A stretch of DNA of 64,000 nucleotides from positions 496,001-560,000 of the forward strand of contig CAWJFE010000001.1 of the NCBI GenBank assembly GCA_963842125.1, read 5' to 3'. Position 1 is the stretch's first letter; the number at the start of each line of letters is the position of its first letter. Below the pieces are notes generated by a model. The model ran no database searches, was not told the DNA's origin, and was given only the letters and a program-made list of their open reading frames with translations. A program made the position numbers and the translations under genes. The stretch is from CAWCWK01 sp963842125. GTDB taxonomy: Bacteria > Pseudomonadota > Alphaproteobacteria > Rhizobiales > CAWCWK01. Below are positions 41,440-49,544 of this stretch, in pieces.

Positions 41440-42458
41440 TGGCGGACGGTCTCGAGCGCCGCCTCGAACTTGGCGAGGTCGTCGGCCGACATGATGTCGG
41501 CATAGGTGACGCGCGTGGCCTCGACCATCTTGTCCCGCTCGCCCGGCGCGAGCTCGGAGACGGTCACGCCGGCATCGGCGAGCTTCTGCATCACGTCGCT
41601 CTCCCAGGCGTCGACCCAGGCCCGGTTGGCCGCGATGCCGGCGTCGAGTGCGGCGTCGACCGTCGCCCGATCGTCGTCCGCCAGCGCCTCGTACCAGTCC
41701 TCGGAGATGAGGATGGCCCGGGTGGACGGGGAGAAGTCGGCTTGCGTGAAGTGCTTGAGGAACTCGGTATGGCCGGTACGGATGGCCGAGTTCGGCGGAT
41801 TGAAGTAGCCGTCCGCGATGCCGGTCTGGAGCGCGTTGGCGACTTCCGACCAGGCGACGATCGTGCCGCTGGTGCCGAGCGCCTCCTGATAGGCGAGCTG
41901 CTCGGCATTGAGCGCGCGGAAGCGCAGATCGGCGAGATCCGCCATCGTCGTGACGGGGCGCTTGGTGTTGTGAATGCCCATGCCGACGCCGATATAGTTG
42001 AAGCCGGCGAGGCGGACGCCGTTGGGCGTCAGGCCCTCGTTCATCTGCGCCAGCAGGTCGGAGGTCTCGACCAGCGCGTCGAACTCGTCCGCGTCCTCGA
42101 ACATGAAGGGGAGGAGGACACCCTTCATCAGCGGGCTCATCGAGAAGCCGGTCGAGACGGCCGCGAGGTGGACCTGGATGAGGTTCTGCGTGACCTGGTC
42201 GAAGAGTTCCTCCTCCTTGCCCATCGTGCCGGACGGGAAGACGGCGACCGTGAAGTCGGTCCCGTCGAGCGCGGTCGTGAAGCCCTCGACGAAGGCCGCC
42301 TCCGCATTGGCCTTGGGATCGTTCACGCCGTTCATGGCGATCTTGATCTCCTCGGCGGCAGCCGCGGAGAGCGTCATCAGCGCGCCGAGCGCCGTGGCTG
42401 CGAGAAGGCGGGCGGGGAGAAGGCGAGCGGGGAGAGAGCGAGTGGGGCTTGGCGTCAT
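41436..42458 (-). CDS. TRAP transporter solute-binding protein DctP (D-aminoacylase operon)
   Basis: A 340-residue periplasmic protein. Signal peptide with repeated LPARLLPARLLAATALGAL and cleavage near residue 35 (SAAAEE). Binding-domain segments: LADLRFRALNAEQLAYQEAL (the Arg-containing ligand region), VANALQTGIADGYFNPPNS. It presumably binds N-acyl-D-amino acids or related compounds, judged from the neighbouring deacylase. No hairpin separates it from DctQ. Confidence 0.9.
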   Translation of the reverse strand: MTPSPTRSLPARLLPARLLAATALGALMTLSAAAAEEIKIAMNGVNDPKANAEAAFVEGFTTALDGTDFTVAVFPSGTMGKEEELFDQVTQNLIQVHLAAVSTGFSMSPLMKGVLLPFMFEDADEFDALVETSDLLAQMNEGLTPNGVRLAGFNYIGVGMGIHNTKRPVTTMADLADLRFRALNAEQLAYQEALGTSGTIVAWSEVANALQTGIADGYFNPPNSAIRTGHTEFLKHFTQADFSPSTRAILISEDWYEALADDDRATVDAALDAGIAANRAWVDAWESDVMQKLADAGVTVSELAPGERDKMVEATRVTYADIMSADDLAKFEAALETVRQ

Positions 42459-42497
42459 GGCCGTATCCTCATGGTGTTCGTCGTCGGGTCCCTCGGG

Positions 42498-43796
42498 TCA
42501 CATCAGGCCGAGCGCGGTCGGCAGGGCGGTGCTGATCGAGGGAACGAGGGTCAGCACCACGAGCAACGCCAGTTCGGCGAAGAAGAAGGGGAGGGTCGCG
42601 CGGATCAGCCGCCAGTAGTTCATGTTCACGGTCGTCGCGAGGATGAGGAGCACGCCGCCGAGCGGCGGCGACAGGAGCCCGACCGTGATGTTGAAGCAGA
42701 TGACGATGCCGAGATGCACCGGATCGATCCCCATCACGAGCGCGGCCGGCACGAAGATGGGCGCGAAGAGGGCGACCGCCGCCTTCACGTCCATGACCAT
42801 GCCGGCGACGAGGAAGATGACGTTGATGAAGATGAGATAGCCGAAGGGCCCGAGCCCCCAGGCCGCCACCTGCGCCGCGATCCTTTGCGGCCATTGCTCG
42901 AGCGCGGCGAGATAGCTGAAGCTCGAGATCGCGCAGAGGATGATGAAGAGCGCGCCGAGAAGGACGCCCGTCCGCGTCAGGCTCTCCAGCAGCTTCGCGA
43001 ACGTGAGCTCTCCGTAGAGCACGCCGACGAGGAGCGCCGCGACGACCGCGACGGCCGCCGCCTCGGCCGGGGTCATGAAGCCGAAAAGCGTTCCGCCCAA
43101 GATGATGATCGGCAGCGTCAGCGCGGGGATCGCGCGCAGCAGCGAGGGCCAGAATGGCGGGAGCTCGTCGCCTTTGCCGCCCGGATGGTCGTCCCGCCAT
43201 GCGAAGAAGGCGTTCATCGCCATCAGCGTCGCCGCGAGGAGGAGGCCGGGCACGATGCCGGCGGCGAAGAGGGCCGTGACGGAGGTGTCCATCAGGGCGC
43301 CGTAGAAGATGAGGATCACGCTAGGCGGGATGATCGGGCCGATGATGGACGAGGCACCGGTGATCGCGGCCGCGTAGTCGAGCGTGTAGCCGCGCCGCTG
43401 CATCTCCGGCACCAGCGCATTGCCGAGCGCGGCCGCATCCGAGACGGCCGAACCGCTCACCCCGGCGAAGAAGACGGAAGTCAGCACGTTCACATGGCCG
43501 AGCCCGCCCTTGAGGCGCCCGATCATCGCCATCGAGACGTCGATGAGCGCCTTGGCCAGCCCGCCCCGGTTCATCAGGTCGCCCGCGAAGATGAAGAGCG
43601 GCATGGCCAGGAAGGCGAAGACGTTGAGTTGGCTGTAGAGCCGCTGCGGCATGGCCGCGAGATAGGACGCGTTCCCGCCAAGCGTGAAGCTGACCACGGC
43701 CGACGCGCCGATAATGTAGGCGATCGCGCCGCCAGCCAGCAGGGTCAGGCCCAGAAAGGAAAGGACGGCAATGGCCTGCAAATCGGTGTCCTTCAT
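42498..43796 (-). CDS. TRAP transporter large permease DctM (D-aminoacylase operon)
   Basis: A 432-residue permease, about twelve helices, with FLAMPLFIFAGDLMNRGGLA, FAGVSGSAVSDAAALGNALV and SPPLGGVLLILATTVNMNY. First gene of the minus operon (M-P-Q-deacylase), an unusual order. Divergent from LysR. Confidence 0.93.
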   Translation of the reverse strand: MKDTDLQAIAVLSFLGLTLLAGGAIAYIIGASAVVSFTLGGNASYLAAMPQRLYSQLNVFAFLAMPLFIFAGDLMNRGGLAKALIDVSMAMIGRLKGGLGHVNVLTSVFFAGVSGSAVSDAAALGNALVPEMQRRGYTLDYAAAITGASSIIGPIIPPSVILIFYGALMDTSVTALFAAGIVPGLLLAATLMAMNAFFAWRDDHPGGKGDELPPFWPSLLRAIPALTLPIIILGGTLFGFMTPAEAAAVAVVAALLVGVLYGELTFAKLLESLTRTGVLLGALFIILCAISSFSYLAALEQWPQRIAAQVAAWGLGPFGYLIFINVIFLVAGMVMDVKAAVALFAPIFVPAALVMGIDPVHLGIVICFNITVGLLSPPLGGVLLILATTVNMNYWRLIRATLPFFFAELALLVVLTLVPSISTALPTALGLM

Positions 43797-43879
43797 CTCG
43801 TCCGCGCGATGGGGAGGCGTGTTACCCGAAGGAGACCACGCGCTCAGCCATTTGAAAACTGAGAATAATGCCGATGATC

Positions 43880-43894
43880 ATAGTAATACGCTAT
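43880..43894. promoter_or_regulatory. LysR-type box ATAG-N7-CTAT (T-N11-A)
   Basis: ATAGTAATACGCTAT between dctM (minus) and lysR (plus), in a notably AT-rich patch (43861-43912). Position and symmetry fit a LysR binding site controlling the divergent TRAP operon. Confidence 0.5.
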
Positions 43895-43949
43895 ATTATA
43901 GGAGCCGTTCGGCCGTTTCGTAATCGGCATAATCGGAGGGCGAGACGTC

Positions 43950-44855
43950 ATGCACGGCCTGACATTGCAGCGGTTGGAGGTCTTTCGAGCCATCTACGAA
44001 CAGAAATCGGTGAGCGCGGCCGCCCGGCGCTTGCGGCTCTCGCAGCCCACCGTCAGCCGTCACCTGCGCGACTTCGAGCGGGCGCTCGGACTGACGCTCT
44101 TCACGCTGCACCGTGGTCGACTGCGCGCGACGGCGGACGCGGACATGCTCTTCACCGAATGCACGTTCCTCAGCGACGGCGTCGCGCGCATCGGCGCGAC
44201 GGTCGAGACGCTGCGCCGCGGTGGTTCGGCTCCTCTCAGCGTCGCGGCGATCAGCCCGCTCGCCTATGATATCCTGCCTGCGGCCGTCGACGCGACGCTC
44301 AAGGCGTTTCCCGACCTTCAGATGAGGATAGGCCTTCTTGGCGCGCACGATCAGATCAGGGCGGTGCGGGAGGGACGCATCGATCTCGGTCTGGCGGCCG
44401 GCCAACTGCCGGCGACCGATCTCGACGTCCGCCTGCTTGGCCATGGCCACTTCGTCGGACTGGTGCCGCGAGGCCATGTGCTGGACGCCTGCGGGACGCT
44501 GAGCCTCGAGCAGGTCGCCGACCATAGCGGACGGGTCGCGATCACTCCGCAAGGGCCGATCGGCAACGTCCTTCGCGACGCCCTGGACCGTGCCGAGGTA
44601 GCGACCGCCGCAACGGTCTCGATCGACTCCCTCCAGTTCCTGCCGGCGCTCGCAGAACGGCTGGGCAGTTGCACGATCGCCGATGGCCTGACCGCAGCAG
44701 CGCTGGTGGGGAACGGCATGACGATCAAACCATTGGACCCGCCGCTAACGTTCGAGATCGTCGCCCTGTCGCGGATCGGCAGCCTCCGGCGCAAGGCCGC
44801 CACGGCCTTCATCGACCATGTCGTCGCAGCACTCGCAAAGCAGACGTTCGCTTAG
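43950..44855 (+). CDS. LysR family transcriptional regulator
   Basis: A 301-residue regulator. Helix-turn-helix at about 5-65 (EVFRAIYEQKSVSAAARRL, LSQPTVSRHLRDFERALG) and a substrate-binding domain (LSVAAISPLAYDILPAAVDA, IDLGLAAGQLPATDLDV). Probable activator of the divergent TRAP/D-aminoacylase operon. Confidence 0.93.
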   Translation: MHGLTLQRLEVFRAIYEQKSVSAAARRLRLSQPTVSRHLRDFERALGLTLFTLHRGRLRATADADMLFTECTFLSDGVARIGATVETLRRGGSAPLSVAAISPLAYDILPAAVDATLKAFPDLQMRIGLLGAHDQIRAVREGRIDLGLAAGQLPATDLDVRLLGHGHFVGLVPRGHVLDACGTLSLEQVADHSGRVAITPQGPIGNVLRDALDRAEVATAATVSIDSLQFLPALAERLGSCTIADGLTAAALVGNGMTIKPLDPPLTFEIVALSRIGSLRRKAATAFIDHVVAALAKQTFA

Positions 44856-44911
44856 TCGAACACCGTCTCCTCGTTCCGCCAGCACGGCGGTTCGCATCTG
44901 ACATCTCTCTT

Positions 44912-44932
44912 TGCGAACCATTCCTATTTGCA
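44912..44932. promoter_or_regulatory. Fur/Mur-like box TGCGAA-N9-TTTGCA upstream of sitA
   Basis: The 21-bp imperfect palindrome TGCGAACCATTCCTATTTGCA has arms with one mismatch and lies 75 bp before the sitA ATG. It resembles manganese-responsive Mur sites, which regulate sit operons in rhizobia. Confidence 0.45.
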
Positions 44933-45007
44933 TTGACAGACCCCATCTCCGCTTCATAGTCCGATCGCCAGTCTGATCGCACGAAATTAGGGAGCGCAGC
45001 TTTCGTC

Positions 45008-45916
45008 ATGATGCCACTGCCGAATCTTCGCCCTGTCATGGCTGCGACGATCGTGTGTCTCGCGTTCTTCGCGGGGGATGGCGCGCGGGCCGAGGACCGG
45101 TTCAAGGCGGTCACCACCTTCACCGTGCTGGCCGACATGGCGCGCGAGGTGGCGGGTGATGCGGCCGTGGTCGAATCGATCACCCGGCCCGGCGCCGAGA
45201 TCCACGGCTATTCGCCGACCCCGCGCGACATCCTCAAGGCTCAGGATGCCGACCTCATCTTGTGGAACGGGCTCAATCTCGAGCTCTGGTTCGAGCAGTT
45301 CTTCGCCAACCTCTCCGATGTGCCGAGCGCGGTGCTGACGGACGGGATCGATCCGATTGGCATCGCGTCCGGCCAATACGAAGGCCGCCCCAATCCGCAT
45401 GCCTGGATGGGTCTCGACAACGCGCTCGTCTATATCGACAACATCCGCGACGCCTTTGCCGAGCACGACCCCGCCAACGCCCCGACCTATGCCGCCAACG
45501 CCGAGGCCTACAAGACGCGGCTCAGGGATGCGATCGAGCCCTTGCGCGCGCGGATCGAGGCCCTGCCGGAGACCCGGCGCTGGCTCGTCACCTGCGAGGG
45601 CGCGTTCAGCTATCTGGCCCGCGATTTCGGGCTCACCGAGCTCTATCTCTGGCCGATGAACGCCGATCAGACCGGCACGCCGCAACAGGTGCGCGCCGTC
45701 ATCGACGGGGTGCGCGAGCACGACGTGCCGGCGATCTTCTGCGAGAGCACCGTCTCGTCCCGCCCCGCCGAACAGGTGGCGCGCGAGACGGGCGCGCGCT
45801 TCGCCGGCGTCCTCTACGTCGACAGCCTGACCGACGAGGATGGCCCCGCGCCGACCTATCTCGATCTCCTTCGCGTGACCGCCGAGACGATCGCAGACGG
45901 GCTGGAGGGCGAATAG
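45008..45916 (+). CDS. sitA: Manganese/iron ABC importer binding protein SitA
   Basis: A 302-residue cluster A-I metal-binding protein. Signal peptide 1-28. The four metal ligands are visible: His in RPGAEIHGYSPTP, His in RPNPHAWMGLDNA, Glu in LVTCEGAFSYLARDFG and Asp in LYVDSLTDEDGP. The H-H-E-D set is typical of Mn/Fe (SitA/MntC) and not of zinc proteins, and no His-rich loop is present. Four base pairs separate it from sitB. Confidence 0.93.
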   Translation: MMPLPNLRPVMAATIVCLAFFAGDGARAEDRFKAVTTFTVLADMAREVAGDAAVVESITRPGAEIHGYSPTPRDILKAQDADLILWNGLNLELWFEQFFANLSDVPSAVLTDGIDPIGIASGQYEGRPNPHAWMGLDNALVYIDNIRDAFAEHDPANAPTYAANAEAYKTRLRDAIEPLRARIEALPETRRWLVTCEGAFSYLARDFGLTELYLWPMNADQTGTPQQVRAVIDGVREHDVPAIFCESTVSSRPAEQVARETGARFAGVLYVDSLTDEDGPAPTYLDLLRVTAETIADGLEGE

Positions 45917-45920
45917 AAGG

Positions 45921-46793
45921 ATGGACGCGCGCGTCGACACCCCCCCGCCGCCCTCCCCCGCCGACGGCGCCGGCATCGATGCGCGCGGCGTCTTCGTCAC
46001 CTATCGCAACGGCACGACGGCGCTCCGGGACGCGAGCTTCGCCATCCCGACGGGCACGATCACGGCGCTCGTCGGCGTCAACGGCGCGGGCAAGTCGACC
46101 CTCTTCAAGGCCATCATGGGCTTCGTGCCGGTCGCCAAGGGCGAGATCGCGGTGCTGGGCCGGCCGGTGAAGGCGGCGCTGAAGGCGGGGCTCGTCGCCT
46201 ACGTACCGCAGGCCGAGGAGGTCGACTGGACCTTCCCCGTCCTCGTCGAGGATGTCGTGATGATGGGCCGATACGGCCATATGGGTTTCCTGCGCCGCCC
46301 GCGCGATGCCGACCGCGCGGCCGTGACGGATGCTCTGGCGCGGGTCGGCATGTCGGACTATCGCACCCGCCAGATCGGCGAGCTGTCGGGCGGACAGCGC
46401 AAGCGCGTCTTCCTTGCCCGCGCGCTGGCGCAGGACGGTCAGGTCGTATTGCTCGACGAGCCCTTCACCGGCGTCGACGTGAAGACCGAGGAGGCCATCA
46501 TCGCCCTCCTCCGGGAGATGCGCGACGAGGGCCGCGTGATGCTCGTCTCGACGCACAATCTCGGCTCGGTGCCCGAATTCTGCGACCGCACGATCCTCGT
46601 CAAGGGCACGGTCCTCGCCCACGGCCCCACCGGCGAGGTCTTCACCAAGGCCCGCCTGCAGGAGGCGTTCGGCGGCGTGCTCCGCCACTTCGTGCTGGAG
46701 GGCGCCGACCTCCACGACGACGACGATGCGCGCCGCGTCACCGTCATCACCGACGACGAGCGCCCCTTCGTCATCTACGACGAGCCGCACTGA
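45921..46793 (+). CDS. sitB: Manganese/iron ABC importer ATPase SitB
   Basis: A 290-residue ATPase. Walker A GVNGAGKST, Q-loop YVPQAEEVDW, signature LSGGQRKR, Walker B VVLLDEPFTG and H-loop VSTHNLG. The C-terminus extends past the core with an acidic tail. Energises SitC/SitD. Confidence 0.95.
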   Translation: MDARVDTPPPPSPADGAGIDARGVFVTYRNGTTALRDASFAIPTGTITALVGVNGAGKSTLFKAIMGFVPVAKGEIAVLGRPVKAALKAGLVAYVPQAEEVDWTFPVLVEDVVMMGRYGHMGFLRRPRDADRAAVTDALARVGMSDYRTRQIGELSGGQRKRVFLARALAQDGQVVLLDEPFTGVDVKTEEAIIALLREMRDEGRVMLVSTHNLGSVPEFCDRTILVKGTVLAHGPTGEVFTKARLQEAFGGVLRHFVLEGADLHDDDDARRVTVITDDERPFVIYDEPH

Positions 46794-46803
46794 TGGCGCC
46801 GTC

Positions 46804-47664
46804 ATGACCGTCCTCTGGGAGCCCTTCACCTACGGCTACATGACGAACGCGATGTGGGTGAGCGCCCTCGTCGGCGGGGTCTGCGCCTTCCTCTCCGCCT
46901 ATCTGATGCTCAAAGGTTGGTCGCTGATCGGCGACGCGCTCAGCCATTCGATCGTGCCGGGGGTGGCCGGCGCCTACATGCTCGGCCTGCCCTTCGCGCT
47001 CGGCGCCTTCGCGGCCGGCGGGCTGGCGGCCGGCGCCATGCTCTTTCTCAACCAGAGGACGGGGCTGAAGGAGGACGCGATCATCGGCCTCATCTTCACG
47101 TCCTTCTTCGGGCTCGGCCTCTTCATGGTCTCCGTCTCGCCGACGAGCGTCGACGTGCAGACGATCACGCTCGGCAACATCCTCGCCATCTCGCCCGGCG
47201 ACACGTTGCAGCTCGCCATCATCGGCTTCGTCTCGCTCGCCGTCCTCCTGGCCAAGTGGAAGGACCTGATGGTCGTCTTCTTCGACGAGAGCCACGCCCG
47301 CTCGATCGGTCTCAACCCCGATCTTCTGCGCGTCGTCTTCTTCACCCTCCTGTCGGCCTGCTGCGTCGCGGCGCTCCAGACGGTGGGGGCCTTCCTCGTC
47401 ATCGCCATGGTGGTGACGCCCGGCGCGACGGCCTATCTCCTCACCGACCGCTTTCCCAAGCTCCTCGCGTTGAGCGTGGCGCTGGGCGCCGGCACGAGCT
47501 TTGCGGGCGCCTATCTCAGCTATTTCCTCGACGGTGCGACGGGCGGGATCATCGTCCTCCTCCAGACGCTCATCTTTCTCACCGCGTTCGTCCTTGCCCC
47601 CACGCACGGCCTTCTGGCCGCACGCCGCAGGAGCGCCGAGGCGCTGCGCGAGATACGGCCGTGA
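46804..47664 (+). CDS. sitC: Manganese/iron ABC importer permease SitC
   Basis: A 286-residue permease with about eight helices. Family motifs KGWSLIGDALSHSIVPGVAG and DESHARSIGLNPD. Start ATG 46804, eleven bases after the sitB stop. Ends in GTGA overlap with sitD. Confidence 0.94.
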   Translation: MTVLWEPFTYGYMTNAMWVSALVGGVCAFLSAYLMLKGWSLIGDALSHSIVPGVAGAYMLGLPFALGAFAAGGLAAGAMLFLNQRTGLKEDAIIGLIFTSFFGLGLFMVSVSPTSVDVQTITLGNILAISPGDTLQLAIIGFVSLAVLLAKWKDLMVVFFDESHARSIGLNPDLLRVVFFTLLSACCVAALQTVGAFLVIAMVVTPGATAYLLTDRFPKLLALSVALGAGTSFAGAYLSYFLDGATGGIIVLLQTLIFLTAFVLAPTHGLLAARRRSAEALREIRP

Positions 47665-48494
47665 TCGACGAGCTCCTCCTCCCCTTCCGCTTCGGCTTCC
47701 TCCAGAACGCCTTTGCGATCATGGCCATCGTGGCGGTGCCGACGGGGCTCCTGTCCTGCTATCTCGTCCTCAAGGGCTGGTCCTTGATGGGCGACGCCGT
47801 CAGCCATGCCGTTCTGCCGGGCGTGGTGCTGGCCTATGTGGCGGGGATCCCGCTCGTCGTCGGCGCGTTTCTCGCCGGCATGACCTGCGCGCTCGCCACC
47901 GGCTATCTCGCCGAGAACAGCCGGGTGAAGCAGGACACCGTGATGGGCGTCGTCTTCTCGGGCATGTTCGCCCTCGGGCTCGTCCTCTACACGGCGATCA
48001 GCACCGACGTGCATCTCGACCATATCCTCTTCGGCAACATGCTCGGCGTCGGGGCGGGCGATCTCTGGACGGCGGGTGTGATCGCCGTTCTCGTCTCCGG
48101 CGTCCTCCTCGCCAAGCGGCGCGACCTCCTTCTCCACGCGTTCGATCCGGCGCAGGCCCGGGCCATCGGGCTTCCCACGCGCTGGCTTCATTACGGCCTC
48201 CTCGCGATGCTCTCCCTCACCATCGTCGCGACGCTGACGGCGGTCGGGCTCATCCTCGCCATCGCGCTCCTCATCGCGCCCGGCGCCATCGCCTTCCTCG
48301 TCACGAAACGCTTCGAGCGGATGCTGGTGGTGGCGGTCGCCGTCACGCTCCTCTCCGGTCTCATCGGCGTCTACGCGAGCGTCTTTCTCGACAGCGCGCC
48401 CGCGCCGACCGTCGTCCTCGTCCTGACCGGCTTCTTCATCGCCGCCTTCGTCCACGCCTCGCGGCGCCAGCGGCACACGGTCGCGCGCGTCTGA
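47661..48494 (+). CDS. sitD: Manganese/iron ABC importer permease SitD
   Basis: A 277-residue permease, paralogous to SitC (KGWSLMGDAVSHAVLPGVVL, DPAQARAIGLPTRWL). GTG start overlaps the sitC stop. With SitC forms the transmembrane channel. Confidence 0.94.
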   Translation: MIDELLLPFRFGFLQNAFAIMAIVAVPTGLLSCYLVLKGWSLMGDAVSHAVLPGVVLAYVAGIPLVVGAFLAGMTCALATGYLAENSRVKQDTVMGVVFSGMFALGLVLYTAISTDVHLDHILFGNMLGVGAGDLWTAGVIAVLVSGVLLAKRRDLLLHAFDPAQARAIGLPTRWLHYGLLAMLSLTIVATLTAVGLILAIALLIAPGAIAFLVTKRFERMLVVAVAVTLLSGLIGVYASVFLDSAPAPTVVLVLTGFFIAAFVHASRRQRHTVARV

Positions 48495-48565
48495 CCTCGC
48501 CGCCAGGGCTGGGCGGCCCGATATCGCGCGCATCCACCGAGCGAACGCCCACGGAGCCCACCTCC

Positions 48566-49525
48566 ATGCCAGACCGACGCCCGACGACGACGACCATGGT
48601 GACGGGCGGCGCAGGCTTCGTCGGCTCCCATCTCTGCGACCGGCTGATCGCGGACGGGCACCACGTGCTCTGCGTCGACAATTTCCTCACCGGCCAGCGC
48701 GCCAACGTCCACCATCTCCTCAACCATCCCCGCTTCGAGCTGATGCGGCACGACGTGACGTTTCCGCTCTTCGTCGAGGTCGACGCGATCTACAACCTCG
48801 CCTGCCCCGCCTCGCCGGTGCACTACCAGGCCGATCCCGTGCAGACGCTGAAGACGAGCGTCCACGGCGCGATCAACATGCTGGGGCTGGCCAAGCGGCT
48901 GCGCTGTCCGATTCTCCAGGCCTCCACCTCCGAGGTCTATGGCGACCCCGAGCGGCACCCGCAGACGGAAGATTATTGGGGCCACGTCAACCCGATCGGC
49001 CCGCGCGCCTGCTATGACGAGGGCAAGCGCAGCGCCGAGACGCTCTTCTTCGACTATCGCCGCCAGCACGGCTTGACGACGCGCGTCGCGCGCATCTTCA
49101 ACACCTATGGCCCGCGCATGCACGCGTCGGACGGGCGGGTCGTCTCCAACTTCATCGTCCAGGCGCTCCGGGGCGAGGACATCACGCTCTATGGCGACGG
49201 CGGGCAGACGCGCTCCTTCGCCTATGTCGACGATCTCGTCGACGGGTTGGTGCGGCTGATGAACCATCCGGACGAGACGTTCGCCGGCCCGGTCAATCTC
49301 GGCAATCCGAACGAGTTCACCATGCGGGCGCTGGCCGAAGCGGTCCTGGCGCAGACCGGATCGGCCTCCCGGATCGTCACCCGTCCCCTCCCCGCCGACG
49401 ACCCGCGCCGGCGCCGGCCCGACATCACGCGGGCCCACGAGACGCTGGGGTGGGCGCCCACGGTCGAACTTGACGAGGGCCTCGCGCGCACGATCGCCTA
49501 CTTCCGCGACACGCTCGGCGCCTGA
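48566..49525 (+). CDS. UDP-glucuronate decarboxylase (UDP-xylose synthase)
   Basis: A 319-residue short-chain dehydrogenase-type enzyme converting UDP-glucuronate to UDP-xylose. Features: NAD motif VTGGAGFVGSHLCD, active-site STSEVYGDPERHPQTEDYWG, catalytic Y-x3-K in CYDEGKRSAETLFFDY, and FNTYGPRMHASDGRVVSNF. The segment ACPASPVHYQ is diagnostic of UXS-type enzymes. It lies next to a polysaccharide-export-like gene, so the product probably feeds a surface polysaccharide. Confidence 0.93.
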   Translation: MPDRRPTTTTMVTGGAGFVGSHLCDRLIADGHHVLCVDNFLTGQRANVHHLLNHPRFELMRHDVTFPLFVEVDAIYNLACPASPVHYQADPVQTLKTSVHGAINMLGLAKRLRCPILQASTSEVYGDPERHPQTEDYWGHVNPIGPRACYDEGKRSAETLFFDYRRQHGLTTRVARIFNTYGPRMHASDGRVVSNFIVQALRGEDITLYGDGGQTRSFAYVDDLVDGLVRLMNHPDETFAGPVNLGNPNEFTMRALAEAVLAQTGSASRIVTRPLPADDPRRRRPDITRAHETLGWAPTVELDEGLARTIAYFRDTLGA

Positions 49526-49544
49526 AGGCGTCTGACCGGCCGCG

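Noticed and set aside
41394..43862. Plus-strand open frame of 822 codons antisense to the TRAP genes
   Set aside because: Antisense shadow of DctM and DctP; no recognisable domain.
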